Positions 17,442-27,214 of a DNA stretch of 40,274 bases are shown piece after piece. Each line of letters opens with the position of its first letter. Position 1 is the first letter of the stretch. The translations under genes and the position numbers were made by a program. The notes below the pieces were generated by a model. It did no database searches and had not been told where the DNA came from. It saw only the letters and a list, made by a program, of their open reading frames with translations. This stretch comes from Verrucomicrobiota bacterium (GTDB lineage: Bacteria > Verrucomicrobiota > Verrucomicrobiia > Opitutales > Opitutaceae), in assembly GCA_016871755.1 (NCBI GenBank), contig VHCJ01000026.1:1-40274 (forward strand), read 5' to 3'.

Positions 17442-17490
17442 CGAAAAAAAAGTCTCCAGCGGAGAGGGCGCGGGCACTGGCGCCGACGCG

Positions 17491-17592
17491 TCACTTCTGC
17501 CACGTGCGCTTCTTGTGACGATTCGACTTCAAGCGCTTCCTGCGCTTGTGCTTGTTCATCTTCAGACGACGCTTCTTCTTCAGGTTGCCCAT
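17491..17592 (-). CDS. bS22/mS38-like small ribosomal protein (AURKAIP1/COX24 domain)
   Basis: A 33-residue, extremely basic peptide that starts [20 protein letters not shown] and ends with HKKRTWQK. It follows the AURKAIP1/COX24 pattern (MG, two to three basic residues, RRxKMxKHKxRKR), the domain of mitochondrial mS38 and of mycobacterial bS22, which is also 33 residues. In those ribosomes it lies as an extended helix in the small-subunit rRNA. Length, start and residue pattern all fit, so it is very likely a ribosome component. It lies 74 bases after the addA stop. On the minus strand TTGACG occurs about 20 bases before its ATG, which may give it its own weak promoter. A strong terminator follows. 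It is short enough to be missed by automatic gene finders. Confidence 0.85.
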   Translation of the reverse strand: MGNLKKKRRLKMNKHKRRKRLKSNRHKKRTWQK

Positions 17593-17666
17593 GGTGTGAG
17601 AGTTGAAACGTCAAGAGGTGCCGGGATGGCACGAGACTGTAAAGCTCATTTTCCCGCAGGACGAAT

Positions 17667-20600
17667 TCAGCCGACCAAAACCCAATCGCGGATCTGGGTG
17701 AAGACGAGGCCGCAGCGGACGTCTTTTTCCGCCAACCCAGTCAACCGCGCGACCACCTGACGGTAGAGGCCGAGTTGATCCACGTAGCGGCCCGCCGCGC
17801 GCTCCGCACCGGCCCGATCCGCCACGCGGTCCGTCTTGAAGTCCCAGATCCAAGCGCTCCGCGCCGCGCGGTCCGGACCGCGCACGATCACCACGCGATC
17901 ACAGATGCCCGTGATCCAGTGGCCATCGAGCACCACCTCAAACGCCCGCTCCCGCCACAGTTCCGGATCGCCTTCGTCGGGGGCGGGCCGCGCAAACACC
18001 GCCGCCAGCGCCGGCTCATCCACGCACGCCTGCGCCTCGGCGCGGATCGCCGGAGCCGCCGCCATCCAGAGTTCCGTCTCCACGCGCCCGTCACCGGGCC
18101 GCCGCCACGCGATCTCCGCCAGCAGCGCGTGCACCGCCGTCCCGCGCTCCGCCCCCGCGGATGCCGACAAAGCGAACACCTGCGACCCGGTCAACACACT
18201 GCGCTCAGTGCCCGAGGGGGTGCGCGCCGGAAGGCGGGCCGGCGCCGCCGGCGCGTCCACTTTCACCGGTGCCATCGCCGGCAACTCGTCGGTACGGACC
18301 CGAAGCGCCTCATACCAGCGTTCATCGCCTTCGACGTACGTCTCTCCCAACACGGTCTGCAGTAGCCACGGGAAGCCGCGCTTCTTCGACTCTGGCTTCA
18401 CCCGCTGGGCGACAAGGTACATCGCGCGCTTCGCCCGGGTCATGGCAACGTACCACTTGCAAAGCGACTCGTAGCCCGACTGCGCCTCCGCCTCGTCCTT
18501 GTACGCGGTCAGGACGGGGTCGCTGTCCGCAAAGACCTTGTTCGGGAGTTCCAGAATCCATGACACGCTGCGGTCCGCGGCCTTGTGCACCGCCAGCGAG
18601 GAGCGGCGGCCCCCGGCGCCCTCAAGCTCGGCGAGGATGACGAGGTCAAAGCCGAGTCCCTTCGCCTTGTGGATCGTGAGCACCCGGACCACCGCCGCCG
18701 TATCCGCGTCGCGCACTTTGGTGCGCTCCGCATACTGCAGGAACTCCGCCACGTCACGGCTGGCCAGTTCGTCGAAGTCCCGCGCCGCTTCCACCAGTTG
18801 CCGCCCCCGCAGGCGACTGAACTCGTCCGCGGGATCCAACCGCGCCGCCGCCGCTTCCACCCAGCGCTCCAGCGTCGCCGCGAATCCGTCCGCATGGATC
18901 TCCCGCAGGAGGCGCCGGGAAAGCATCTCCGACGTGGCGATGCCGCGCTCCGCCAGGACCGATCCCAGAGGCGTCATGCGCACGTGCGCCCACGCGAGGC
19001 TGTCGCCCGGATGCGCCGCCGCCCGGACCATCGCGAGCAGCGCCGCCGTGAAGGGATTGTCCGTGCACACCGCCAAGTCACTCTCCGCCACCGCCGGAAG
19101 CTGGCCGTGGCGGCGCAGGTAATCCGCCAGCGCCGTGCCGGTGTCGTTCTTCTCCACGAGGACCGCCACCGTCAGGCCGCGGGCCAGCGCCTCGGTCTCC
19201 TGCAGGATGCGCAGGGTCTCCGCAAATCGTCCTTCCTGATCGTCCGCCCAGCGCACCGCGACGACGCCGTTGAGGTGGCGCCTCGCCGTCGTGTGCTCGC
19301 GCCATTCCCGGGCCCACGCGTCCGCCGCCGCAGGCGACACGGCCTCGCCCAGCGCGGCGCGAGCGCCGAAGACCCGGTTCACCGCCGCGATCACGGCCGG
19401 TCCCGAGCGCCACGAGGCGTTGAGCTCCTGCTCCTCGATCGCCTCGCGATTCGTCTGGTTGTAATGCTGCAGGATCTCCCGGAAGAGGCGCGAATCACCC
19501 TCCCGCCACGCATAGATCGCCTGCTTCACGTCGCCGACGTAAAAGAACGAACGAGCTCCCTCCGGGTCCTGCACGACTTCATCAATGAGGTTCCGCAGGA
19601 CGAGCCACTGGCCGTGACTGGTGTCCTGAAACTCGTCCAGAAGCCAATGATCGAACTGCGCATCCAGCCGCCAATCGATCGCCAGCCGGCGCTCGCCGGG
19701 AGAGCCCTCCGAGGCATCCTCGCCGGACGCGAGCAGGGGTCCGCCGGCGTCCGGACGCAGCAGGCGCTCGACGTCGGCAAAGGTCATGCGGCCGTTGCGC
19801 CTTACGGCGTCGTGGTAGCGCTGCTCGTACGTCCGCAGCAGCGCGAAGAGTCCCTTCGTGGTCTCCAGCCGACGCCGCAGTTCCGCGGCGATCAGGGCCT
19901 CGGCGAAGGCGACCAGCACCTTCGCGAACGCGGGGTCGGGCGAGAACTTCACGCGTTCGATCGTGAGTTGCCCTCGTCCGGCCCGAAGCTCCGGAAGCTG
20001 ACCCACCACCTTCTTGAGGAGGTCATCCAGCGCCGTGCCCAGGGGGGCGCCCGGGCGCCACTCCGCCGCGTCCGCCAACGCGGTCTCCAACCGGGCGCGC
20101 TGCGTGTCGCGGAGGGCCCCGCCGCTCGCGCGCACTTGCCCCGCCAATCCGGCCACGGCCTCGGCGACGGTCGGCTTGCCGCGGACGGGTGATGTATCCT
20201 TTGTCCAAATACGTTGTTCCTCGCCCCACACCACCCCCAGCGGCGCCGCGAGGTAGACCCCGCCGTACTCGGTCAGGTAGCGCTCGAGCCGTTCCGCAAG
20301 GCCCTTCTCCTCCACGCCGAAGGTCGCGCGCTTGAAGGCCTCGATGAATTCCTTCTGCGCGGCGTCCGGTTCGCCTGCGGCGGTGAAGAGCGTCCGGAGC
20401 ACGCGCCGGCGCTCCCGCTGCGCGGCATGCTCGTGCAGGATCTCCAACTCGCCGCCGAGGCCGAGTTCGAGGGGAAAGTTCCTCACGATGCGCGCGAAGA
20501 AGCTGTCCAGCGTCCCAAGGTTCAACCGGGGCATCGCGTCCACGACGCGCCGGAGCAGTCCGAGGAAATTCCCAGGGCCCAGCGCCGGCTGGCCGATCAT

Positions 20601-20813
20601 CGCCGCCAGCGCCGCCGCCTCCTTCGGATCACCGGCCGCCCGCGCCAGCTTCTTCAGGATCTCGTCAAAGAATTCTCCCGCCGCCTTCCGGGTGAAGGTC
20701 AGCGCCACGATGCGCTCCGGGTCCGCGCCCTGGGCCAGCAACGCCACCACGCGATTCGTGAGCGCGAAGGTCTTGCCCGAGCCCGCCGAAGCGAGGATCG
20801 CGGTGTTCGCCAT
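17667..20813 (-). CDS. addA: AddA-type helicase-nuclease subunit
   Basis: A 1048-residue UvrD/Rep-family protein with a C-terminal nuclease. Residues 8-15 (ASAGSGKT) are the Walker A. LTFTRKAAGEFFDEI is motif Ia, LLDEFQDTSHGQW motif II, YVGDVKQAIYAWREGD motif III, LTIHKAKGLGFDLVILAE motif V and YVAMTRAKRAMYLVAQ motif VI. The last 180 residues hold the RecB-type nuclease (ITGICDRVVIV, then AWIWDFKTDRV with the D...DxK core, then YVDQLGLYRQVV). With AddB it resects double-strand breaks for RecA loading. The ATG at 20813 begins MANTAILASAGSGKT; the longer reading from 21005 overlaps addB and looks non-coding. Only five bases separate it from the addB stop, so the two are coupled. Confidence 0.93.
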   Translation of the reverse strand: MANTAILASAGSGKTFALTNRVVALLAQGADPERIVALTFTRKAAGEFFDEILKKLARAAGDPKEAAALAAMIGQPALGPGNFLGLLRRVVDAMPRLNLGTLDSFFARIVRNFPLELGLGGELEILHEHAAQRERRRVLRTLFTAAGEPDAAQKEFIEAFKRATFGVEEKGLAERLERYLTEYGGVYLAAPLGVVWGEEQRIWTKDTSPVRGKPTVAEAVAGLAGQVRASGGALRDTQRARLETALADAAEWRPGAPLGTALDDLLKKVVGQLPELRAGRGQLTIERVKFSPDPAFAKVLVAFAEALIAAELRRRLETTKGLFALLRTYEQRYHDAVRRNGRMTFADVERLLRPDAGGPLLASGEDASEGSPGERRLAIDWRLDAQFDHWLLDEFQDTSHGQWLVLRNLIDEVVQDPEGARSFFYVGDVKQAIYAWREGDSRLFREILQHYNQTNREAIEEQELNASWRSGPAVIAAVNRVFGARAALGEAVSPAAADAWAREWREHTTARRHLNGVVAVRWADDQEGRFAETLRILQETEALARGLTVAVLVEKNDTGTALADYLRRHGQLPAVAESDLAVCTDNPFTAALLAMVRAAAHPGDSLAWAHVRMTPLGSVLAERGIATSEMLSRRLLREIHADGFAATLERWVEAAAARLDPADEFSRLRGRQLVEAARDFDELASRDVAEFLQYAERTKVRDADTAAVVRVLTIHKAKGLGFDLVILAELEGAGGRRSSLAVHKAADRSVSWILELPNKVFADSDPVLTAYKDEAEAQSGYESLCKWYVAMTRAKRAMYLVAQRVKPESKKRGFPWLLQTVLGETYVEGDERWYEALRVRTDELPAMAPVKVDAPAAPARLPARTPSGTERSVLTGSQVFALSASAGAERGTAVHALLAEIAWRRPGDGRVETELWMAAAPAIRAEAQACVDEPALAAVFARPAPDEGDPELWRERAFEVVLDGHWITGICDRVVIVRGPDRAARSAWIWDFKTDRVADRAGAERAAGRYVDQLGLYRQVVARLTGLAEKDVRCGLVFTQIRDWVLVG

Positions 20814-20818
20814 CGTCC

Positions 20819-23746
20819 TCACGGGTTCACTCCTCCTTCCGAGGCCACGCTCTCCGCGGCTCCGCGATGGAAGAGCGAGGCGAAGTCGTCGTAGTCCGGC
20901 GCCTGCTCCACCACCGGACTGAACCGCCCCGCTTGGACGGCCTCCACCACGCCGACCGCGCAGCGCTCCGCCGCCGCCTGCAGGTCGCTCGTGAGCTCGG
21001 TCCACTCCAGGATCGCGGTGTCTCCCACCGCCTTCGGCAACGTGAAGTACGCGCAGGTGATCTCGGATCCATGGGTCTCCAGCAACGACCGCCGGTAAAG
21101 CGGCAACTGCAGGTCCTTCCAGATCGATTCACCCTTCCCGTTCACGACCCGCTGCCAGTCGTCACGCCACGCGTCGTCCGGACCCGCCGGGCGCAAGTGC
21201 GTGCTGTGCGGCGGGTCGCCCTTGTCGGAGGTCTTGTAGTCGATGACCCGAACGCGCCCGTCGCGTTCGTGGCGTTCGATCCGGTCAATCGAGCCGGTCA
21301 CGGCCATGCCGCCGAGCGTCAGTTTGATCTCACGCTCGGTGTCTTCGATCACCCAGCCTTGTTCACGCTGCTCGGCCTGCTTGGCGGCCACGGCGCGCAG
21401 GCGTTGTCGTGCGGACTCGAACTGGACCATCAGCGGCAGGGTCAGCCGGTCGCCATGCCGGGAGCGCACCGCCGACTCGAAGCGGGCCAGCAAGGCGTCC
21501 TCCAAGCGCTTCGCCTCGCGGCAGTCGCGGCAGTCGGGGTCGCCAAGGACGCGGAGCGCCAGGTGCACGAGATTCCCGAAGCCCGCCGCGTCGAGTTCCG
21601 CCTGGTCGAGCGCCACCGTCCGGAGGCGATGAACGCGTCTCAGGCGGAAGCGGAAGGGACACGCGAGCCAGTCGCGGAAGGCGGTCACCGAGAGGGTCTT
21701 CAGCGGAGTCAACGGGGGCGGTGCGAGGCGCCACGCGCGGGCCCAGGGCAGGCTCGACTGGGGGGCGCGCACTTCATCGAAGAGTTGCGCGATGCGGACC
21801 GGCAACTCCGCATCCGGGCAGCGGAGGAGAAGCCGCGAGGGTCGCTGGGGCTCACCGTCAGCCGAGACCTTGCCGACGAGCACCTCCAGCCGGCCCCGCG
21901 ATCCCGCCCGTGGCGCGGCCAGAGCCTCCAGCAGGTACGCGTCGCGCGCGAAGCGCTGGGCATTCGTGCGGAGGCCGATGCGCTCGCGCAGTTTCTCCGG
22001 CAGGAAGGCGTCGCCCACGATCGTCTCCGGGACGTGTTTCTCGTTCAGCCCCGCCACGACGAGGTGCGGAGCGTCCTCCCACAGCAGCTCGATCCAGCCA
22101 TTGAGCTCCAGCGCCCCGTCACGCTTGGCTTCGAAGCGCGTGCGTTCCGCGAACTGGGCCAGCGCGAACTCCCACGCATCCCCGAGGGTTCGCGCCGCGC
22201 CGTCGAATGCCTCCAGTGCCTGGCCCGCCTCCCGCGCCGTCTCGATCCACGCCGCCGCCGAGGCAAACAGGTCCGAATCCGTCTCGATGCTCCGCCCGAA
22301 AAACAGGCGCTGCAGCACGTCCGTCGCGTTCTGCGGAAACGATCCCGCCACCAACTGCGTGCGCAGGTCGGCGAGAAGGCGGAGCGCCCCAAGGGCCAGG
22401 TCGCGGGGCCTCCGGTGCTCGCCTTCCGGAGGCTCCGCGCTCGCGCACTGCTGCGCCGCCGCCAGATCCGGCGGCAGGTGATCGGCGCCGATCGCGTCGA
22501 TCTGCGTCAGCAGGCCCTCCACCGAAAACGCGGTACCCCCGTCGCCCGGGGCGCTTGCGCCTCGGACCTCCTCCTCAAGCCAAGCGAACACGTCCGGACA
22601 CCGCACCAGCGTCGTGACCGCCTCCCAGTCCGCCCCACGCGCGAAGGCTGCCAGCGCGTCGAGAAGTGCGTAAAGGCCATCCCGGCGCCGGGGGCGACCC
22701 GCAGGATTGTACGCCGAGATCCCCGCCCGAGCCAGCGCGGGCTCGACCACGCCCAGCACGTCGGGATCCGCGATCCCCAGGGCGATGTGGCCCTCCGGCT
22801 TGGGATAGAGGCGGACCCGCTCCACCATCCGCGCCGCCTGCATCGTGTTGTCGGCGCAGAGCTGCACGCGCTGCGCGAAGTCCGGCCAGTCCAGCGGCCG
22901 CCCGGACCATGCGTCCGGTCGCGGGCGTCCCCACGGGTCGAACCACTGCGCCAAGGAGTCGGGTGAGGCATTCGGCGCAAAGACCACATTCTCCACCGGG
23001 ACGCGTTCGCTGAGGCTCGCGAGGAGCCGCGCCGCCACCGGCGTAAGATCGGGTGTCGCAATCACGGCGACCCGCTGCACGCCCGCCGGCGGGTCAACCG
23101 CTGCAGCGGCACCGTGCGCCAGCGCGAGCTCCGGCGCCCGCCGCTGCCGGGCGGCAAGACGGCGGTCGACCGCCGCCTCCAATTCACCCAACTGCTGCCA
23201 GCGCGCCTCCTCCGGAAAACCATTCGCGGCGCCACCGGCCAGCCGCACGACGTCCCCCATGCGCAGCCCGGACTCCGCGAGCGTGGCCTGCAGCCGAAGC
23301 AAGCGGGACGCCAAGCCCCGCGCCCAGCTGAACGAACGCGTCGGAGGCGCCAGCGGAAACACGTCCGGAAACTGCTCCGGATCGAGCTCCAGCAGCGTCT
23401 CGATCCACGCCAGGGTCTGCTCCGCCCGGGTCGCATCCGGGTACACGCCCCGCACGACCGGCAGGACCAACGCAGGGAGCGTCTCCGGCGTCACCACCCG
23501 CGGCGGGAAAACGGCCTGACCATGTTGGTCCGCTCGCCACGCCAGCACCTCGCGCAGGCGACGTCCGGCCTGGCGGGTCGGCACCACCACCAGCCACCCA
23601 GAAAGATCCAACGGTCGGTCCGCCGGCCACCCCGCCGCCAACCAGCCCGCCGCGGCCTGCGTGAGCATGCTGTCCCACGCCAGCAGGCGCGTGTACCGGC
23701 CCGGGGCAGGCACGGCGGACAACGGTGACGCGGAGGCTTCGGGCAC
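20819..23746 (-). CDS. addB: AddB-type PD-(D/E)XK nuclease subunit
   Basis: A 975-residue protein. The N-terminal LSGWLVVVPTRQAGRRLREVL resembles the Walker-less AddB of alphaproteobacteria rather than the Walker-bearing Bacillus form. The C-terminal third has SVTAFRDWLACPFRFRLRRV, FGNLVHLALRVL, then GSIDRIERHERDGRVRVIDY followed by KTS and LQLPLYRR: the order of a RecB-type nuclease (D, then DYK, then QxxxY). No CxxC cluster follows, so the iron-sulfur site of Bacillus AddB appears to be missing. The GTG at 23746 is chosen because GGTGGAGG precedes it by four bases; an upstream start at 23896 adds unconvincing residues. It is first in the addB-addA pair and works with AddA in break resection. 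Bases 23747-23820 show no gene. Confidence 0.88.
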   Translation of the reverse strand: MPEASASPLSAVPAPGRYTRLLAWDSMLTQAAAGWLAAGWPADRPLDLSGWLVVVPTRQAGRRLREVLAWRADQHGQAVFPPRVVTPETLPALVLPVVRGVYPDATRAEQTLAWIETLLELDPEQFPDVFPLAPPTRSFSWARGLASRLLRLQATLAESGLRMGDVVRLAGGAANGFPEEARWQQLGELEAAVDRRLAARQRRAPELALAHGAAAAVDPPAGVQRVAVIATPDLTPVAARLLASLSERVPVENVVFAPNASPDSLAQWFDPWGRPRPDAWSGRPLDWPDFAQRVQLCADNTMQAARMVERVRLYPKPEGHIALGIADPDVLGVVEPALARAGISAYNPAGRPRRRDGLYALLDALAAFARGADWEAVTTLVRCPDVFAWLEEEVRGASAPGDGGTAFSVEGLLTQIDAIGADHLPPDLAAAQQCASAEPPEGEHRRPRDLALGALRLLADLRTQLVAGSFPQNATDVLQRLFFGRSIETDSDLFASAAAWIETAREAGQALEAFDGAARTLGDAWEFALAQFAERTRFEAKRDGALELNGWIELLWEDAPHLVVAGLNEKHVPETIVGDAFLPEKLRERIGLRTNAQRFARDAYLLEALAAPRAGSRGRLEVLVGKVSADGEPQRPSRLLLRCPDAELPVRIAQLFDEVRAPQSSLPWARAWRLAPPPLTPLKTLSVTAFRDWLACPFRFRLRRVHRLRTVALDQAELDAAGFGNLVHLALRVLGDPDCRDCREAKRLEDALLARFESAVRSRHGDRLTLPLMVQFESARQRLRAVAAKQAEQREQGWVIEDTEREIKLTLGGMAVTGSIDRIERHERDGRVRVIDYKTSDKGDPPHSTHLRPAGPDDAWRDDWQRVVNGKGESIWKDLQLPLYRRSLLETHGSEITCAYFTLPKAVGDTAILEWTELTSDLQAAAERCAVGVVEAVQAGRFSPVVEQAPDYDDFASLFHRGAAESVASEGGVNP

Positions 23747-23820
23747 GGCGCCTCCACCGAGTGCCGCAGGCCGCAAAGCGCAAGCGCAGAAAGAGGGAAT
23801 CTGGCCTATGACCGTAGCTG

Positions 23821-24651
23821 TCAGACCCCCCAGGTCCGCGCCGCTTCCAACGCTTCCTCCAAACGAGGAAGATCGGGATGCCAGAGACGCTCCCACTCCA
23901 GACTCACCGCGCCGCGGAATGAGGCGCGGCGCAGGGTCTCAGCCAAAGGGCCCATGGGAAAATCGCCCCGTCCGGGGAGGACGTAGGTGAACGGATGACG
24001 CGCGCTCGGAACCGCGACGCTGTCCTTGACGTGGACATGCACCACGCGGTCGCCGATGGCGGCCCAGGTCACCTGCGGATCCTCACCGCCCTTGCGCCAC
24101 ATGTGGTGCGCGTCCCAGAGGATGCCGAGCCCGGGCAACCGTTCGGCCGCACGCGCCAGCCGCGCCGCGTCGAGAAGCGAGTCGTGCGTCTCCACCATCA
24201 GGTCCACCGTCCAGCCGCAGCGACGACGCTCCTCGCGCCACCACGCCAGGGCGGCCGCCGCCTCGGCCAGTTCACCGGTGTCGGCCTCGCGCCCGCCGTC
24301 GAAAACCCGTAGCCACGGCACCCCCAGCCCATCGGCCCACAGGGCCTGCGCCAGCAATGCATCGCGATCTCCCGGCCCCGCTCCGATCAGTCGGAACGAA
24401 GTCCCCAAGGCGACGATCGATGGATCCCCCCCGGAGCCCGTCCGCGGCGTGCGACGCCGGGCGGCCAGGTGCTCCGACAAGGCCTCCGGCGATCCGTACT
24501 GCGCGGCAAAGTGCGTCGGCAGATCGGTCGTGCCGGCCAGGGACCGGAGTTCGACGGCATCCATCGCGAACCGGCCTCCCAGGTCAAGGACCTCCTCCAG
24601 AGAAAGATCCGGGCAGCCAAGGGTCGAAAAGCCACGTCGCAGGGCGGTCAC
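23821..24651 (-). CDS. Sugar phosphate isomerase/epimerase family (AP endonuclease 2 TIM barrel)
   Basis: A 276-residue TIM barrel of the xylose-isomerase-like superfamily. The four metal ligands are visible in order: E in LMVETHDS, D in ILWDAHHMW, H in VVHVHVKDS and E in SLEWERLW. Substrate type varies widely in this family (keto-sugars, inosose, hydroxypyruvate, 3-keto-glycosides), so only the fold and metal site are certain. The start is GTG at 24651 (MTALRRGFSTLG). It is divergent from a second SIE gene at 24949, sharing a 297-base regulatory gap, and lies beside a Gfo/Idh/MocA dehydrogenase, which suggests one sugar-modification pathway. It lacks a signal peptide, so it is cytoplasmic. 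Confidence 0.82.
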   Translation of the reverse strand: MTALRRGFSTLGCPDLSLEEVLDLGGRFAMDAVELRSLAGTTDLPTHFAAQYGSPEALSEHLAARRRTPRTGSGGDPSIVALGTSFRLIGAGPGDRDALLAQALWADGLGVPWLRVFDGGREADTGELAEAAAALAWWREERRRCGWTVDLMVETHDSLLDAARLARAAERLPGLGILWDAHHMWRKGGEDPQVTWAAIGDRVVHVHVKDSVAVPSARHPFTYVLPGRGDFPMGPLAETLRRASFRGAVSLEWERLWHPDLPRLEEALEAARTWGV

Positions 24652-24948
24652 TTCCGCAGCCTGGGGACCGAACCCGCAGTTGAAAATCCGTTTCCGCTTG
24701 CGGCGTAATTTCCCTCAGGAAAATACTTCCGACCCGAGCCTTCCGGCCCGGTGTTGTCTCCGCTACCCCGGCTCCCGGATCCGATCCCGCCCTCCCCGCT
24801 TCCCGAACCGCTGTCCCAGCGCCCCTCCCCGCGAACCGCTCTTCCCAAGCCGCTTCCTGACAAGCCACCCCTGCCGAGTTCACCGGCTCCACCACGCTCT
24901 CCGCCGCGCCTTTCCTCCCTGCTCAACCCTCCAACCCGTATCAACGCC
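24652..24948. promoter_or_regulatory. Divergent promoter region with a palindrome
   Basis: These 297 bases separate the two divergent SIE genes. TTTCC-CTCA-GGAAA (24709-24722), set in an AT-richer patch, is an inverted repeat that could be an operator for both directions. From about 24770 to the ATG at 24949 the plus strand is almost purine-free and C-rich, like other leaders in this window. No gene, RNA or terminator is recognised. The operator idea is inference. Confidence 0.35.
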
Positions 24949-25992
24949 ATGCCAAGACCCGTCACGCTCTGCAGCGGCCAATGGGCCGACCTGCCCCTCG
25001 AAAAGCTCGCCCCGCTCGTCAAGAGCATGGGCTATGATGGCGTGGAACTCGCCTGCTGGGGCGACCACTTTGACGTCGACGCCGCGCTGTCCTCCAAGAC
25101 GTACATCCGCGACAAGTGGCAGTTGCTGCTGGACCACGGGCTGACCGCCTTCGCGGTCTCGAATCACCTCGTTGGTCAGGCCGTGTGCGACCTCATCGAC
25201 GAACGTCACCAGTCGATCCTCGCTCCGTCCATCTGGGGCGACGGCGATCCCGAGGGCGTGCGCAAGCGCGCCGCCCGGCAGATGATCGCGACGGGCAAGG
25301 CGGCCCGCGCCTTCATGGACGCGAAGCCGGGCCGCAAGGCCGGCGACAAGACGCCCGCCGTGGTCAATGGCTTCACCGGCTCCTCGATCTGGCACACGAT
25401 CTACGCCTTCCCCCCGACCTCCCAGGCGCACTGGGAGAAGGGCTTCGTCGACTTCGCGAAGCGCTGGACCCCGATCCTCGACGCCTACGAGAAGCTCAAC
25501 GTGAACTTCGCCCTCGAGGTGCACCCGACCGAGATCGCCTTCGACATCGCCTCCGCCCAGCGCGCGATCGCCGCCGTGAAGGGCCACCCGCGCTTCGGGT
25601 TCAACTACGACCCGTCGCACCTCGGGTATCAGGGAGTCGACTACGTGAAGTTCATCCGCACGTTCTCGGACCGCATCTACCACGTCCACATGAAGGATGT
25701 GTGGTGGGGCCACGGCGACGGCACGGTTGGCGTCTTCGGCGGCCACACGGACTTCGGCGATGCGCGCCGCTTCTGGGACTTCCGCTCGCTCGGCCACGGA
25801 GACATCCGTTTCGAGGACATCATCGTCGCCCTGAACGACATCAAGTACCAGGGTCCCCTCTCGGTTGAGTGGGAGGACATCCGCATGGATCGCGTGCACG
25901 GTGCGCGCGAAGCCGCGGCGTACGTCCGCAAGGTCGACTTCCCCTCGAGCGCGATCGCGTTCGACGCGGCGTTCGACAAGAAGAACGCCTGA
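24949..25992 (+). CDS. Sugar phosphate isomerase/epimerase family
   Basis: A 347-residue TIM barrel. Metal ligands: E in [13 protein letters not shown] in [11 protein letters not shown] in [10 protein letters not shown] and E in [10 protein letters not shown]. The start [20 protein letters not shown] and the length are typical of the larger SIE members found beside Gfo/Idh/MocA dehydrogenases in sugar-modifying loci of Verrucomicrobiota and Planctomycetes. The ATG at 24949 ([12 protein letters not shown]) is used; the open frame before it (from 24751) is a proline-rich stretch that looks non-coding. It is followed after 45 bases by the dehydrogenase at 26038. The pair suggests oxidation of a sugar followed by isomerisation, epimerisation or cleavage of the keto-sugar. 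The substrate is unknown. Confidence 0.88.
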   Translation: MPRPVTLCSGQWADLPLEKLAPLVKSMGYDGVELACWGDHFDVDAALSSKTYIRDKWQLLLDHGLTAFAVSNHLVGQAVCDLIDERHQSILAPSIWGDGDPEGVRKRAARQMIATGKAARAFMDAKPGRKAGDKTPAVVNGFTGSSIWHTIYAFPPTSQAHWEKGFVDFAKRWTPILDAYEKLNVNFALEVHPTEIAFDIASAQRAIAAVKGHPRFGFNYDPSHLGYQGVDYVKFIRTFSDRIYHVHMKDVWWGHGDGTVGVFGGHTDFGDARRFWDFRSLGHGDIRFEDIIVALNDIKYQGPLSVEWEDIRMDRVHGAREAAAYVRKVDFPSSAIAFDAAFDKKNA

Positions 25993-26037
25993 GCGACGGA
26001 CCTCACCCGTTCACCGACTCCAGTCCCTCCCTCACGC

Positions 26038-27195
26038 ATGAATCGCAAACTTCGTTTCGGCATGATCGGCGGCGGTCGCGGCGCCTTCATCGGCGCGGTG
26101 CACCGCATCGCCGCGATCATGGATGGCCGCGCCGAGCTCGTCGCCGGCGCGTTTTCCTCGGACGCCGCCCGCTCGCGGGACTCCGGGGCGGACCTGTTCC
26201 TCGACCCCAGCCGCGTCTACGGCAGCTACCTGGAAATGGCGGCGAAGGAGAAGGCGATGCCGGCCGACCGCCGCCTCGACTTCGTCATCATCGTCACGCC
26301 GAATCACCAGCACTTCCCGCCGGCGAAGGCCTTCCTCGAAACGGGCTTCAACGTCGTCTGCGACAAGCCGGTGACGCTCAACCTCGCCGAGGCGAAGGCG
26401 CTCCGGAAGATCGTCGCGAAGACGAAGAAGGTCTTCGTCCTGACGCACAACTACACCGGCAACGCGATGGTCAAGCAGGCGCGCGCGATGGTGCGGGCCG
26501 GCGAGTTGGGCGACATCCGCAAGGTGGTCGTCGAGTACCCGCAGGGCTGGCTCTTCAACCGCCTCGAAGCGAGCGGCCAGAAGCAGGCGGCGTGGCGCAC
26601 GGATCCGAAGCGCAGCGGTGCCGCCGGTTGCATGGGCGACATCGGCACCCACGCCGAGAACCTCGCGCATTACATCACCGGCCTGGAGATTTCGGAGCTC
26701 TGCGCCGACCTCTCGACGTTCGTGCCGGGACGGGCGCTGGATGACGACGGAAACGTGCTGCTTCGTTTCAAGGGCGGCGCGAAGGGCATCCTCCACGCCT
26801 CGCAGATTTCCGTGGGCGAGGAGAACAACCTGAACATCCGCATTTACGGCACCAAGGCCGGTCTGGAATGGCACCAGGAGCATCCGAATGAGCTCTGGGT
26901 GAAGTTCCCGGACCGCCCGGCCCAGCTCTGGCGCCGCGGCAACGGGTATGTCGGCGACGCCGCCAAGCGCGCCACCCGCATCCCGGCCGGGCATCCGGAA
27001 GGGTACCTGGAGGCCTTCGGCAATCTCTACGCCGAAGCCTTCCGCGCGATCTCCGCCGAGGTGCAAGGCCAGCCCCTGCCGAAGGACCTGGACTTCCCGA
27101 CGATCGACGACGGTGTCTACGGCATGGCCTTCATCGAGACCTTGGTGAAGAGCTCCCACGCCGGGGCCCGCTGGGTGAAGTTCCCGAAGCTCTGA
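26038..27195 (+). CDS. Gfo/Idh/MocA family NAD(P)-dependent oxidoreductase
   Basis: A 385-residue dehydrogenase. The N-terminal [17 protein letters not shown] is the Rossmann loop; [14 protein letters not shown] carries the EKP/DKP-type catalytic lysine; [20 protein letters not shown] contains the DIGTH motif with the active-site histidine. Family members oxidise a sugar or inositol hydroxyl or reduce the ketone. It follows the SIE gene by 45 bases and is probably co-transcribed; the hairpin at 27215 may end the unit. No signal peptide or Tat motif is seen, so it is cytoplasmic. The substrate is unknown. Confidence 0.92.
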   Translation: MNRKLRFGMIGGGRGAFIGAVHRIAAIMDGRAELVAGAFSSDAARSRDSGADLFLDPSRVYGSYLEMAAKEKAMPADRRLDFVIIVTPNHQHFPPAKAFLETGFNVVCDKPVTLNLAEAKALRKIVAKTKKVFVLTHNYTGNAMVKQARAMVRAGELGDIRKVVVEYPQGWLFNRLEASGQKQAAWRTDPKRSGAAGCMGDIGTHAENLAHYITGLEISELCADLSTFVPGRALDDDGNVLLRFKGGAKGILHASQISVGEENNLNIRIYGTKAGLEWHQEHPNELWVKFPDRPAQLWRRGNGYVGDAAKRATRIPAGHPEGYLEAFGNLYAEAFRAISAEVQGQPLPKDLDFPTIDDGVYGMAFIETLVKSSHAGARWVKFPKL

Positions 27196-27214
27196 GTTGG
27201 ACTACGATGACGGG

